Shown: positions 17,558 through 26,427, counted from the first letter of the stretch. The stretch: DNA of 64,000 nt from Aurantiacibacter gangjinensis (GCF_001886695.1 NZ_CP018097.1:682001-746000), one strand, 5' to 3'. Translations and numbers: made by a program. Notes: generated from the sequence alone by a model not told the origin.

Positions 17558-17598
17558 ATGTTGTGGGTGCAATTGGCCATCGCACCCAAAATGTTGTG
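17558..17598. promoter_or_regulatory. Possible operator: inverted and direct repeats in the DUF1508/MerR gap
   Basis: TGGGTGC (17564-17570) and GCACCCA (17582-17588) form a perfect 7-bp inverted repeat with an 11-base spacer. It is framed by two direct copies of ATGTTGTG at 17558-17565 and 17591-17598. The position between two divergent genes, one coding for a DNA-binding protein, suggests an autoregulatory site. No biochemical support; the spacing is not the classical MerR 19-bp arrangement. Confidence 0.4.
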
Positions 17599-17666
17599 AT
17601 CGCTTACCACGCTTGTCAGAATTGTTGGACTTCTGCGGCAAGATACACTTAGTACTGAGCAGGACT

Positions 17667-18134
17667 ATGCGTATTGATTCTGTGGGTTCTCGCCGGGCTG
17701 CAAAAATTTGCGGTTTCAGGACTGTGGCAATGCTCGATTATCTTGAGCGTTCTGGGGTGTTTGTCCGTCGGGCGCCGGGTGAAAAGAGGCGCGGAAAAGG
17801 GCGTCGCTATGGCTTTCGAGATCTTCTCGTTCTTAAAGTGATGTCACACCTTCTGTCGAACGGTGCATCGGTACAAACGCTGAAGAAATCGCTACTTGAG
17901 TTTCAAAACGAGAAATGGGCAACAGACCGAGCTAGTCTTTCACATGGGGATGACAAAATCCGCTACCTTACCGTCTCGGCCGGGAATCTGTATTTCTCAG
18001 ATTCAAGCAAAAACTTGTATGATATGACAAAAGGCGGGCAGATGGTGTTCAGCTTCGTCATCGACCTAGATCATCTACACTCAGAGCTTTGCGAGGCTCT
18101 CGACCAGAGAGAGTTTTCGTTCGCGGCCTCTTGA
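17667..18134 (+). CDS. MerR-type helix-turn-helix regulator
   Basis: 155 residues from the ATG at 17667 (a longer frame opens at 17550). The N-terminal 75 residues have the MerR pattern: SRRAAKICGFRTVAMLDYLE (first helix-turn-helix), a wing with RGKGRRYGFRDLLVLKV, and a third helix LLSNGASVQTLKKSLLEF. The C-terminal 70 residues (RYLTVSAGNLYFSDSSKNLY) match no sensor domain I know; no cysteine cluster for metals is present. GC content is visibly lower than in neighbours, suggesting transfer. It is divergent from the DUF1508 gene and may control it. Confidence 0.75.
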   Translation: MRIDSVGSRRAAKICGFRTVAMLDYLERSGVFVRRAPGEKRRGKGRRYGFRDLLVLKVMSHLLSNGASVQTLKKSLLEFQNEKWATDRASLSHGDDKIRYLTVSAGNLYFSDSSKNLYDMTKGGQMVFSFVIDLDHLHSELCEALDQREFSFAAS

Positions 18135-18175
18135 AGGGTACTTGGCGAGCTATCGAGAACGACGCCTATACCCCT

Positions 18176-18874
18176 TTAGCTCAAATGCTCGGCAAAAAAC
18201 TCTGCCGTACGCCTGTCCGCCAGCTGAGCCGCCTCGTCATCCCGCCGCTTGCCGAACTCCGTGGCAAAGCCGTGGTCGAGCCCTTCATAGTCGTGCAGCG
18301 TCACCTTGGGATGGTCGTCCAGCCCGTCATGCATGGCCTGTTGCGTGTCCTTGTCGACGAAGCCGTCTTCGGTCGGGATGTGCAGCATCAGCGGGTTGGC
18401 GATGGCGTGTTTCTCGCGCAGCAGATTGTCGACGCCCACGGCGTAATAGCCGACCGTCGCATCCACATCGGTGCGTGAAGCCGTCATATAGGCGAGGCGG
18501 CCGCCAAGGCAGTAGCCGACCGCGCCGACTTTGCCGCTCGTCGTCAGGTCGCGTGCATATTTGATCGTCACCTCGATATCGCGCACGCCCTGATCCTGAT
18601 CGAATTTCTCGAATAATTGCAAAGCCTTCTGGAACTCCGGCTCGATATCCGGGTCGAGCTCGATCCCGGGCTCGAGCGGCCAGAACAGGTCCGGCGCGAT
18701 GGCGAGATAGCCATCTTCCGCCAGCTTGTCGCATTTGCGGCGGATACCGGCATTCACGCCGAAGATTTCCTGGATAACGACAATCGCCGATTTCGGTTCA
18801 CCTTCGGGCCGCGCAATATAAGCGGAAAAGCTGTTCGTGCCGTCGAGGGTGGAAATCGTCACTGTCTCACTCAT
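18176..18874 (-). CDS. Dienelactone hydrolase family protein
   Basis: 232-residue alpha/beta hydrolase. The nucleophile elbow is GYCLGG (Cys near residue 122), and probable Asp and His of the triad are in TEDGFVDKD and YEGLDHGFA. IVVIQEIFGVNAGIRRKCDKLAEDGY in two parts (residues 31-56) is the family N-terminal signature. The substrate is unknown; most paralogues in sphingomonads are not in catabolic operons. It converges on the MerR gene and sits between rho and mnmE, which are closer in related origins. Confidence 0.9.
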   Translation of the reverse strand: MSETVTISTLDGTNSFSAYIARPEGEPKSAIVVIQEIFGVNAGIRRKCDKLAEDGYLAIAPDLFWPLEPGIELDPDIEPEFQKALQLFEKFDQDQGVRDIEVTIKYARDLTTSGKVGAVGYCLGGRLAYMTASRTDVDATVGYYAVGVDNLLREKHAIANPLMLHIPTEDGFVDKDTQQAMHDGLDDHPKVTLHDYEGLDHGFATEFGKRRDDEAAQLADRRTAEFFAEHLS

Positions 18875-18944
18875 ATAGAACTCTCCGAGAATTACATGCC
18901 GGGTTTGCTAAGCAATACGCGTGCGAAAGGGAAAGGTGTCCGCC

Positions 18945-19217
18945 ATGAAGGTCAATATCGAAATCGATTGCACGCCGGAGGAGGCGCGCAGCTTTATGGG
19001 TCTGCCCGATGTGGAGCAGGCGAACGCGATTTACGTCGATACGATTGCGAAGGCGATGCAGGGTGTGTCCAACACCGAGCAGCTCGAGCAATATGCCCGG
19101 CAGTTGGCGCCGATGGGGCAGATGGGCCTGAAAATGTTCCAGAGCTTTGTCGAAGGGGCGGCTGCAAGAAGCGGCGGCACCGATACTACCACAGAGCGCG
19201 GCAAGAAGAACGACTAA
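18945..19217 (+). CDS. DUF6489 family protein
   Basis: 90 residues beginning MKVNIEIDCTPEEARSFMGL, the conserved start of a small sphingomonad-restricted family (DUF6489), then a helical stretch with PMGQMGLKMFQSFVEGA and a hydrophilic tail. An AAAGG lies nine bases before the ATG, which favours it over an in-frame GTG at 18921. The N-terminus resembles the edge of phasin-like helical proteins, but no function is known. It ends 8 bp before mnmE. Confidence 0.72.
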   Translation: MKVNIEIDCTPEEARSFMGLPDVEQANAIYVDTIAKAMQGVSNTEQLEQYARQLAPMGQMGLKMFQSFVEGAAARSGGTDTTTERGKKND

Positions 19218-19225
19218 CCCGTTAT

Positions 19226-20500
19226 ATGGAAACGATTTTCGCACTATCCAGCGGGCCTCCGCCGGCGGGGATCGGTATTATCCGCGTCACGGGTCCGCAG
19301 GTGCGGGAGGCGCTACAGTCGATCGTGGGCTTCGTACCGAAACCGCGCGTCGCGACCCGGGCAACTTTCCGCAATGTTTCACGTGAAACACTCGATGATG
19401 GACTGGTAATCTACTTCGCCGCCCCGCGATCCGTCACGGGCGAAGACTTGGCTGAATTTCATTGCCATGGGGGCCGTGCCGTGATTGCTGCGATGGAGAC
19501 GGCGCTTGGCGAGATCGACGGTTGCCGCCGCGCCGAACCGGGCGAGTTTACGCGTCGCGCCTTTGCCAATGGACGCATCGACCTTGCAGAGGCAGAGGGG
19601 CTGGGCGACCTTCTCTCCGCGGAGACGGAATTGCAGCGCCGTAGCGCAATGGCGGTGGCGGGCGGTGCCTTGTCGCGCCAGGTGGAGCAGTGGCGTGAAC
19701 GCGTCTTGCAACTCTCCGCGCAGATCGAGGCCGTGCTCGATTTCGACGACGAAGACGACGTCTCGCAATTGCCGCCGGAGTTCACGGCCAAGCTTGCTCA
19801 GCTTGCTTCGGATATCGACGATGCGCTCGAGGCCCCTAATGCGGAGATGCTGCGAGAAGGCTTCCGTGTCGCGCTCGCCGGGCCACCCAATGCGGGCAAA
19901 TCGACGCTCTTCAATGCGCTCGTAGAGGACGAGGCGGCGATCACGGCCGAGATCGCCGGCACCACGCGCGATGTGCTGACACGTTCCGTGTCGCTGGCGG
20001 GCGTGCCCTTTACTTTTGTCGATATGGCCGGTCTGCGTGCCGACAGCGATGATGCGATCGAGATGATCGGTATCGGCAGGGCGCAGGGTGAAATCGCCAA
20101 CGCGGATCTGGTGCTGTGGTTGGGGAGCGAAGGCGAGGGGCCGCCGGACGCGTGGGAGATCGAGGCGCAGATTGATCGCCCGCACCATGTCGGCAAAGAA
20201 AACGCGGATTATGCCATCTCGGCAATCAGCGGCGAAGGTATGAATGACCTTCGCTCAGCGCTTGTCGAGAAGGCGAACGTCGTCATGCCGAAACCGGGCC
20301 AGTCCGCGCTCAATACCCGTCAACGGCAGAGATTGACCGAAGCTAGCCATGCTTTGCATGCCGCCGCGAGACTGGACGATCCTCTATTGGTAGGCGAAAA
20401 CTTGCGCCTCGCCCGCGCAGCATTCGATAGCCTGCTGGGTCGCACATCGACCGAAGATGTGCTCGATACGCTATTCGGACGGTTCTGCATCGGAAAATAG
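19226..20500 (+). CDS. mnmE: tRNA modification GTPase MnmE with altered G4 motif
   Basis: 424 residues. N-terminal tetrahydrofolate-binding domain (1-115), helical region, inserted GTPase (about 210-340), and the invariant C-terminal FCIGK. With MnmG it makes 5-(carboxymethyl)aminomethyl-uridine at the tRNA wobble position. GTPase motifs seen: G1 GPPNAGKST, G2 AGTTRD, G3 DMAGLR. No NKxD-type G4 can be found; the equivalent place reads EIEAQIDRPHH, and the protein is about 25 residues shorter than the E. coli one. A parS site lies within codons for NVSRET. Confidence 0.95.
   Translation: METIFALSSGPPPAGIGIIRVTGPQVREALQSIVGFVPKPRVATRATFRNVSRETLDDGLVIYFAAPRSVTGEDLAEFHCHGGRAVIAAMETALGEIDGCRRAEPGEFTRRAFANGRIDLAEAEGLGDLLSAETELQRRSAMAVAGGALSRQVEQWRERVLQLSAQIEAVLDFDDEDDVSQLPPEFTAKLAQLASDIDDALEAPNAEMLREGFRVALAGPPNAGKSTLFNALVEDEAAITAEIAGTTRDVLTRSVSLAGVPFTFVDMAGLRADSDDAIEMIGIGRAQGEIANADLVLWLGSEGEGPPDAWEIEAQIDRPHHVGKENADYAISAISGEGMNDLRSALVEKANVVMPKPGQSALNTRQRQRLTEASHALHAAARLDDPLLVGENLRLARAAFDSLLGRTSTEDVLDTLFGRFCIGK
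19375..19390. other. parS centromere site 1 (inside mnmE)
   Basis: TGTTTCACGTGAAACA is a perfect 16-bp palindrome identical to the canonical ParB-binding site. It is read in mnmE as V-S-R-E-T. It is the left-most and best of the five sites. Confidence 0.95.
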
Positions 20501-20502
20501 GC

Positions 20503-20518
20503 TGTTCCACGTGGAACA
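20503..20518. other. parS centromere site 2 (mnmE-mnmG gap)
   Basis: TGTTCCACGTGGAACA, a perfect palindrome differing symmetrically from the consensus by one base per arm, lies in the 39-bp gap between mnmE and mnmG, two bases after the mnmE stop. Confidence 0.88.
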
Positions 20519-20539
20519 GATGCATTAACGGGTCGTATC

Positions 20540-22393
20540 GTGAGCATATTCGACGTCATCGTGATCGGGGGAGGCCATGCGGGCTGTGAGGCAGCAGCTG
20601 CTGCTGCGCGCATGGGCGTGCGCGCTGCCCTAATCACTTTCGACGCTTCTACGCTCGGAGCGATGAGCTGCAATCCCGCCATCGGCGGGCTCGGCAAGGG
20701 CCATCTCGTTCGCGAGGTGGACGCCTTCGATGGCTTGCTGGGCAGAGCAGCCGACGCTGGCGCTATCCATTATCGCATGCTCAACCGCTCCAAGGGTAGC
20801 GCAGTGCAGGGTCCGCGCGTTCAGGCGGACCGAAAGCTATTCCGCGCATCTGTACAGGCGATGCTGGCGAAACAGGACGGCCTGACGGTTATAGAGGGTG
20901 AAGCAGCGGAACTGGTTTTGAGCGGTGATCGCGTTACCGGTGTGCGCCTTTCCGATGGCAGCACCTTGGAGGCGCCCACGACAATCCTGTGCACCGGCAC
21001 CTTTCTGGGCGGAACATTGTTCCGCGGCGAAGAGCGGTTCGAGGGCGGGCGGATCGGTGAGAACTCCGCGCAGAAGCTCGCCGGGCAGTTGCGCGGAGCC
21101 GAGCTGCCGATGGCGCGTTTGAAAACCGGCACGCCGCCGCGACTTGATGGGCGCACGATAGACTGGGCCCGCTTGCAGGAGCAGCCTTCGGATGCCGATC
21201 ATTGGGTCATGTCGCCGCTGACGTCAGGACGCGTGAACCCGCAAGTCTTCTGCGCGATTACCCGAACGAACCCGCAAGCTCATGATATCATTGCGCAAAA
21301 CCTCCATCGCTCGCCGCTCTTTTCCGGTGCGATCGACGCCGCCGGTCCGCGCTATTGCCCGAGCATTGAGGACAAGATCCACCGCTTCGCCGACCGGGAC
21401 GGGCACCAGGTTTTCCTTGAGCCCGAGGGTCTGGAAACCCATCTTGTCTATCCAAACGGGATCAGCACATCGCTTCCGGTCGACGTGCAGCTTGCCATGC
21501 TGCGCGCGATGGAGGGGCTTGAAACCGTCGAAATGGAAGTGCCCGGCTATGCCGTAGAGTACGATCACATCGATCCTCGCGCGCTCGGCCCCGATCTGCA
21601 GGTTGAAGCGATGCCGGGCTTGTATTGCGCTGGGCAGATCAACGGCACGACCGGGTATGAGGAAGCTGCGGCGCAGGGCTTGCTGGCAGGCCTCAACGCG
21701 GCGTGTGCCGTTCAAGGCAAGGCACCGCCCGCCATCGATCGCGCAAACAGCTATATGGCGGTGATGATCGACGATCTCACCCTGCACGGCGTCAGCGAGC
21801 CCTATCGCATGCTGACGGCGAGGGCGGAATACAGGCTGAGGCTGCGTGCAAACAATGCCTCCACTCGGCTGACGCCGGTCGCCATGGACCTCGGTTGCGT
21901 CGGCGCGGAGCGGGCGGCTTGGTTCGAGCAGCGAGAAGATAAGCGTTTCACGTGGAACACCGCACTCGCGACATCGGTGAAGGCGATCGATCTGCATGAT
22001 GCCGGGGTGCCGGTGCGACGTGATGGCGGGACGAAGCTCTTGAGTGAGTGGGTGGCCCTCCCAGACGTGTCCCTAGCCCACCTCGAGCGTTGGCTGCCTG
22101 CCGATTGCGAAATAGACAGCGAGCTCGCCGAGGAACTCGTGGAAGATGCGACCTATGCGCCTTACCTCGCGCGGCAGGAAGCGGAATTGCGTGATCTGCG
22201 CAGCAGTGAGGCACTGTCTCTCGGAGACGACTTCCCTTTCGATGCCGTCCCCGGGCTGTCCAACGAAATGGTAGAGCGTCTTTCATCGGCACGGCCGCGT
22301 AATCTGGCTGCGGCAGGGCGGGTGCGCGGTGTTACGCCAGCTGCGCTCGCTGCGTTGCTTGTCCACGCCAAGCGCCGTAACCAGGCCGCATGA
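20540..22393 (+). CDS. mnmG: tRNA uridine-5-carboxymethylaminomethyl modification enzyme MnmG (GidA)
   Basis: 617-residue FAD protein, partner of MnmE. The dinucleotide-binding loop [19 protein letters not shown] is at the N-terminus. [17 protein letters not shown] and [19 protein letters not shown], typical of GidA, follow. The [12 protein letters not shown] and [16 protein letters not shown] motifs are intact, and a C-terminal helical domain binds tRNA and MnmE. GTG start. A parS site is written into codons for RFTWNT near 21950. It overlaps rsmG by four bases. Confidence 0.96.
   Translation: MSIFDVIVIGGGHAGCEAAAAAARMGVRAALITFDASTLGAMSCNPAIGGLGKGHLVREVDAFDGLLGRAADAGAIHYRMLNRSKGSAVQGPRVQADRKLFRASVQAMLAKQDGLTVIEGEAAELVLSGDRVTGVRLSDGSTLEAPTTILCTGTFLGGTLFRGEERFEGGRIGENSAQKLAGQLRGAELPMARLKTGTPPRLDGRTIDWARLQEQPSDADHWVMSPLTSGRVNPQVFCAITRTNPQAHDIIAQNLHRSPLFSGAIDAAGPRYCPSIEDKIHRFADRDGHQVFLEPEGLETHLVYPNGISTSLPVDVQLAMLRAMEGLETVEMEVPGYAVEYDHIDPRALGPDLQVEAMPGLYCAGQINGTTGYEEAAAQGLLAGLNAACAVQGKAPPAIDRANSYMAVMIDDLTLHGVSEPYRMLTARAEYRLRLRANNASTRLTPVAMDLGCVGAERAAWFEQREDKRFTWNTALATSVKAIDLHDAGVPVRRDGGTKLLSEWVALPDVSLAHLERWLPADCEIDSELAEELVEDATYAPYLARQEAELRDLRSSEALSLGDDFPFDAVPGLSNEMVERLSSARPRNLAAAGRVRGVTPAALAALLVHAKRRNQAA
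21944..21959. other. parS-like site 3 (inside mnmG)
   Basis: CGTTTCACGTGGAACA keeps the GTTTCACGTG core with one arm mismatch. It is read as R-F-T-W-N-T, a different codon register from site 1. Confidence 0.8.
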
Positions 22394-23019
22394 GCATGAC
22401 CGAAGCGGAGGCTCGCACCTTTTGCGCCGAACGGTGCGATGCGGAAGCGATGGAGCGCTTCGACGCGTTCATCCCGATGCTTGCCGCTGAAAACGAGCGC
22501 CAGAATCTCGTCTCGAAGAAAAGCCTCGACAGGGTCTGGTGTCGCCATATCGCCGATAGCGTGCAGTTGTGTGATTACGTTCCACGTGAAACATCTGCGC
22601 CATGGTTCGACCTAGGCACTGGCGCCGGGTTCCCCGGATTGGCGATTGCGATCGCTCGACCCGAATGGCCGGTCGTTCTCGTCGAATCGCGTGCTCGCCG
22701 CGTGGAATGGTTGTCGCATGTATCTCATAAATTAGACCTCGATAATTGCCATATCGAAGGGTCGCGCCTCGAACATGTGGAAACACGCAAGGCCGGCGTA
22801 ATCACCGCGAGAGCTTTTGCTCCGCTTGGTAAACTGCTAGACTTATCCGCGCGGTTTTCCACACGCTCCACCACGTGGTTGTTGCCGAAAGGGCGCTCAG
22901 CAGTGAATGAATTGGCTGAGCAACCAAAAGCGATTCGCCAGATGTTTCACGTGGAACAGTCGGCGACAGATGCCGATGCGGCGATTTTGGTCGGGCGAGG
23001 GAGGCCAGATATACGATGA
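22390..23019 (+). CDS. rsmG: 16S rRNA (guanine527-N7)-methyltransferase RsmG (GidB)
   Basis: 209-residue SAM-dependent methyltransferase; loss of it gives low-level streptomycin resistance in other bacteria. The SAM loop is [20 protein letters not shown] (about 73-92), followed by [12 protein letters not shown]. Its start overlaps the mnmG stop (ATGA) and its stop overlaps the parA start (ATGA), so mnmG-rsmG-parA-parB are translationally chained. Two parS sites lie in its coding sequence. Confidence 0.95.
   Translation: MSMTEAEARTFCAERCDAEAMERFDAFIPMLAAENERQNLVSKKSLDRVWCRHIADSVQLCDYVPRETSAPWFDLGTGAGFPGLAIAIARPEWPVVLVESRARRVEWLSHVSHKLDLDNCHIEGSRLEHVETRKAGVITARAFAPLGKLLDLSARFSTRSTTWLLPKGRSAVNELAEQPKAIRQMFHVEQSATDADAAILVGRGRPDIR
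22578..22593. other. parS-like site 4 (inside rsmG)
   Basis: CGTTCCACGTGAAACA keeps the CACGTG centre with GAAAC on one arm; read in rsmG as V-P-R-E-T, the same register as site 1. Confidence 0.82.
22943..22958. other. parS site 5 (inside rsmG, near its end)
   Basis: TGTTTCACGTGGAACA has one arm mismatch. It is read as M-F-H-V-E-Q, a third codon register, 73 bp before the parA start, where ParB bound to it could affect parAB expression. Confidence 0.86.
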
Positions 23020-23792
23020 TTGTCATCGCAATTGCCAACCAGAAGGGTGGAGTGGGCAAAACCACGTCCGCTATCAACATCGCAACCGCCATGGCGGCGA
23101 GCGGATGGCGTACGCTGCTCGTCGATCTCGATCCGCAGGGCAATGCCTCCACCGGCGTGGGGCTGAGCGCGGCCGAGAGGGACCGTTCTAGCTACGATGT
23201 GGTGGTCGACGAAATGGCGATTGCCGACTGCCTGTTTGCATCGACCATCCCTGGCCTGGACCTCGTCCCGGCCACGCAAGACCTCAGCGGGGCGGAGGTG
23301 GAGCTGGTCGGCGTGGATGACCGCACACAACGCCTCAATCGCGCGCTTAACGCTCATACCGGCCATGATATCTGCTTTATCGACTGCCCGCCTTCGCTGG
23401 GCCTGCTGACGCTCAACGCGCTGTGTGCGGCCGACACCCTCCTGGTGCCGCTGCAATGCGAGTTTTTCGCGTTGGAAGGCCTCAGCCAGCTCCTGCAGAC
23501 GGTCGAGCAGGTGCAGCAACGCTTCAATCCCGATCTCGGTATAATCGGCATTGCGCTGACGATGTTCGACCGGCGTAACCGCCTGACGGACCAGGTTGCG
23601 GACGATGTTCGCGAATGTTTGGGCAATCTCGTCTTCGACTCCGTAATTCCGCGGAATGTGCGCCTCTCCGAAGCGCCCAGCCATGGCCTGCCGGCGCTGA
23701 TCTACGATCATTCCTGCCCGGGCAGCAAAGCCTATATGGCCCTGGCGCGCGAACTCATCGGAAGACTGCCGCAGGAAAGGAAAGCCGCATGA
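23016..23792 (+). CDS. parA: Chromosome partitioning ATPase ParA (Soj)
   Basis: 258-residue deviant Walker A ATPase that drives ParB-parS movement to the cell pole. Motifs: ANQKGGVGKTTSAINIATAM (signature Lys included) at residues 7-26, Walker B DICFIDCPPSLG near 120, and LVPLQCEFFALEGLSQLL. It has the chromosomal type, without the N-terminal DNA-binding region of plasmid ParA. It starts within the last codons of rsmG behind a GGGAGG. Confidence 0.97.
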   Translation: MIVIAIANQKGGVGKTTSAINIATAMAASGWRTLLVDLDPQGNASTGVGLSAAERDRSSYDVVVDEMAIADCLFASTIPGLDLVPATQDLSGAEVELVGVDDRTQRLNRALNAHTGHDICFIDCPPSLGLLTLNALCAADTLLVPLQCEFFALEGLSQLLQTVEQVQQRFNPDLGIIGIALTMFDRRNRLTDQVADDVRECLGNLVFDSVIPRNVRLSEAPSHGLPALIYDHSCPGSKAYMALARELIGRLPQERKAA

Positions 23793-24772
23793 GCGAAACC
23801 AAAAATGCCGCGAACGACACTGCACAGCGCGCACCGGCAGCGCGGCGGAAGCTTGGCAAGGGCCTCGGCGCTCTGCTCGGCGAAGCGAAGCGCGAGGAGC
23901 CGCTCGTCGCTGCGTCCGCTGGAGCTTCCGAGGGTGGATCGGCAGCGCAGCCGGTAGGAGCGAGGGCCGACGGGCTCGCCGATCTCGCCATTGCCGATAT
24001 CGAGCCGCATCCGGATCAGCCGCGTCGCCATTTCGAGGAAAAGGCTCTCGCAGAGCTGGCAGCGTCCATCGCGCAGCGCGGGGTCATCCAGCCTGTCATC
24101 GTCCGCCCGGCGAAGGGCGGGAAGTACCAGTTGGTGGCAGGGGAACGCCGCTGGCGTGCCTCGCAAAAAGCGCAACTGCATGAAATTCCGGCATTAATTC
24201 GGGATCTGGAAGAGCGCGACGTGATGGCGCTCGCCTTGATCGAGAACGTCCAGCGCGAGGATCTCAATCCCGTCGAAGAGGCACGCGCCTACCAGCGGCT
24301 CGCCGATCTGGAAGACATGACGCAGGCCGAGATTGCGACACTCGTCGAGAAATCGCGCAGCCATGTCGCAAACCTCCAGCGGCTGCTGGCGCTGCCTGAG
24401 ACGGTGCTGGATCATCTCGAGGCGGGCAGGCTCGATATGGGCCATGGTCGGGCGCTGATCGGGCTCGACGATGCGGAAGAGCTTGCGGACAAAGCCGTGA
24501 AGGGTGGTCTGTCCGTTCGCGATGTCGAAAAACTCGCGCGAAAGAGCCGCAATGGCGGCGAGAGCCCGGTTCGGCGCCAGGCCCGTCCACCGCGAGACAC
24601 GGCGCAGGACGCCGATATCGCGGCGGTCGAGAACCACCTAGAGGAGTTCCTCGGACTGCCGGTGAAGATCGCCACCGATGCCGATCCGCGCTCCGGTGCC
24701 GTAACGGTGAAGTTCCGCACGCTCGACCAGCTCGACCTGATCTGCCAGCGCCTGACAGGCGGTGGAATATAA
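23789..24772 (+). CDS. parB: Chromosome partitioning protein ParB (Spo0J)
   Basis: 327-residue CTP-dependent clamp that loads at parS. N-terminal ParA-stimulating KLGKGLGALLGE motif (about 22-33), then the CTPase domain with IEPHPDQPRRHF, VIQPVIVRPAKGGKYQLVAG and GERRWRAS box II, ALIENVQREDLNPVEEA, then the helix-turn-helix with EIATLVEKSRSHVANLQRL, and a C-terminal dimerisation part after a linker. ATGA overlap with parA; an upstream frame opening at 23615 is the shadow of parA. Confidence 0.97.
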   Translation: MSETKNAANDTAQRAPAARRKLGKGLGALLGEAKREEPLVAASAGASEGGSAAQPVGARADGLADLAIADIEPHPDQPRRHFEEKALAELAASIAQRGVIQPVIVRPAKGGKYQLVAGERRWRASQKAQLHEIPALIRDLEERDVMALALIENVQREDLNPVEEARAYQRLADLEDMTQAEIATLVEKSRSHVANLQRLLALPETVLDHLEAGRLDMGHGRALIGLDDAEELADKAVKGGLSVRDVEKLARKSRNGGESPVRRQARPPRDTAQDADIAAVENHLEEFLGLPVKIATDADPRSGAVTVKFRTLDQLDLICQRLTGGGI

Positions 24773-24837
24773 ACAAATCAAAGCCTTATGCGGTACGCCA
24801 GTTGCGCCGCGCGACTTTTACCGGTTGAGCGATATTC

Positions 24838-25749
24838 TCAGTTGATCGGCGTAGTCTTGCCAGGTTCAGGGCGCGGACGTGGTGCGATGGCACGGCGAGC
24901 CGGCGGAGCGGGCGTTTCAGCCTCGATCTCCACCCATTCCTCGCGCACGGTCACTTCGCAATCGCGGCCGTGGCGGTGTCCGCGCTGGCCGTGCGCCGGC
25001 ATCATCCCGTAATGGTGGCCATGGCCGTAGCCGTAATCGGAGAAGCCGGAATGGCCCCCCATTTCGTACCGGCGTAGATAGGCGTCGCAATAGCGCGCGG
25101 CGTAAAGCTCGTTTCCGCTGATTTCTCCGTCGCCATCATTGTCGATGGCAGAGCCGATCGCCGATCCGGCCAACGCGCCGAGGCCGCCGCCGATCACCGT
25201 GCCGAGAACACGGTCGCCATCGGCCACGCGGTTGCCGATTACACCGCCTGCAACGGCGCCGAGTAGGCCGCCGATCAGACCGCCATCCGCGTCGCGATCG
25301 TCATATCCGTAATAGCCCCCGGCATCGGCCATCAGCAGGCGGCAATCCGACAGCCATGCCTCGCGTTCCGCCATGCTGTAGCCGAGACGGCCATCAGGGG
25401 ACGCGCCAAGGTGGTGGCCACGGCGCACTATATACACGCCGTCAGCGCCTTCGTACCATGTCTCGTCCTCGCCCAGCTCAAGCACGTGGCCATCTTCCGT
25501 TACGAAGCGCGCATTGCCGATGAAGGTACCGACATACTGGCCCTGCACGGTATGACCGTCGCGATTGGTATAGGTGCCATTCCACATGCCGCGCCAGGTA
25601 TCGTCGTCGGCCCATTCGCCCTGCCATTCGCCATCATGCACGCCGGAAAGCGGCTCCAGCGGTGGGGCATCGTGGTGATGTTGGGCGAGAGCGGGGGTGG
25701 TAGCCATGATGGCCGCGGAGGCCAGCAGGCCGGCAAAGCGTTTGGACAT
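24838..25749 (-). CDS. Secreted or outer-membrane protein with glycine-zipper 2TM domain
   Basis: 303 residues. Signal peptide (1-22, ending ALAQ) then His-rich start. The first half contains repeating short beta motifs similar to MORN-like stretches (GEWQGEWADDDTWRGMWNGT, GHTVQGQYVG). Residues about 155-205 form the Gly-rich zipper (GGLIGGLLGAVAGGVIGN and GGGLGALAGSAIGSAI) seen in Rick_17kDa-type proteins that insert in membranes. An EF-hand-like DNDGDGEISGNE follows, then a His/Gly/Tyr-rich tail. Function unknown; probably envelope-associated. Confidence 0.8.
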   Translation of the reverse strand: MSKRFAGLLASAAIMATTPALAQHHHDAPPLEPLSGVHDGEWQGEWADDDTWRGMWNGTYTNRDGHTVQGQYVGTFIGNARFVTEDGHVLELGEDETWYEGADGVYIVRRGHHLGASPDGRLGYSMAEREAWLSDCRLLMADAGGYYGYDDRDADGGLIGGLLGAVAGGVIGNRVADGDRVLGTVIGGGLGALAGSAIGSAIDNDGDGEISGNELYAARYCDAYLRRYEMGGHSGFSDYGYGHGHHYGMMPAHGQRGHRHGRDCEVTVREEWVEIEAETPAPPARRAIAPRPRPEPGKTTPIN

Positions 25750-25882
25750 AGCGCGCAGTATCCCTGATGCGGAATCGGGCTGATTACCCGGTTAACTGCG
25801 TATTTACCCTGAGAAGGCGCGGTTTCCCAACCGTGCGCCTCCGATTGTCCCGTTACGGGTCATTGTGGCCCGGTTGCGCTTG

Positions 25883-26374
25883 CTAGATACGGTCTGCAAG
25901 CATCGCTGCCAGCGCCTCGATCCCGTCGCGATCCTCTTCGTCGAAGAAAGCGAGATCGGGGCTGTCGAGATCGATCACCGCTATGACTTGGCCGGCCTGC
26001 TTTATAGGGACAACCAGTTCGGACCGGCTCTGCGCATCGCAGGCGATGTGGCCGGGGAAGGCGTGCACGTCGTCCACCAGCTGCGTCTGCCCGGTCTCGG
26101 CTGCCGCGCCGCATACGCCCACACCGACGGGGATGCGAATGCAGGCAGGGCGGCCCACAAATGGCCCGAGCACCAGCTCGCCATTGACCATGCGATAAAA
26201 GCCCGTCCAGTTGCAGCTAGGGAGGAACTCACCCAGCAGGGCCGCGACATTCGCCATGTTGGCCACGCCATCGCGCTCGCCATCGGTCAAGGCCGACGCA
26301 GCGGCAAGGAGGTCGCGGTAGAGATCGGCCTTGGAGCCATTCGGGTCGGGCGAAAAATCGAACATGGGCGCCAT
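25883..26374 (-). CDS. Free methionine-(R)-sulfoxide reductase, GAF domain
   Basis: 163-residue stand-alone GAF protein. The fRMsr hallmarks are present: WTGFYRMVNGELVLGPF, then PACIRIPVGVGVCGAAAETG with two cysteines, and HIACDAQSRSELVVP with the third, catalytic one. It reduces free methionine sulfoxide (R form) with thioredoxin. ATG at 26374 or 26365; both give a normal length. Divergent from the PQQ-type dehydrogenase gene. Confidence 0.9.
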   Translation of the reverse strand: MAPMFDFSPDPNGSKADLYRDLLAAASALTDGERDGVANMANVAALLGEFLPSCNWTGFYRMVNGELVLGPFVGRPACIRIPVGVGVCGAAAETGQTQLVDDVHAFPGHIACDAQSRSELVVPIKQAGQVIAVIDLDSPDLAFFDEEDRDGIEALAAMLADRI

Positions 26375-26427
26375 CTAGCGAGCATTTGCGTTGCCGCAAG
26401 ATATCATCCGCCCTAGGTTGCCGGCCC

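Noticed and set aside
22866-22885. Sixth CACGTG (CCACGTGG) in rsmG
   Set aside because: The arms do not match the GTTTC/GAAAC of parS, so it is not counted.
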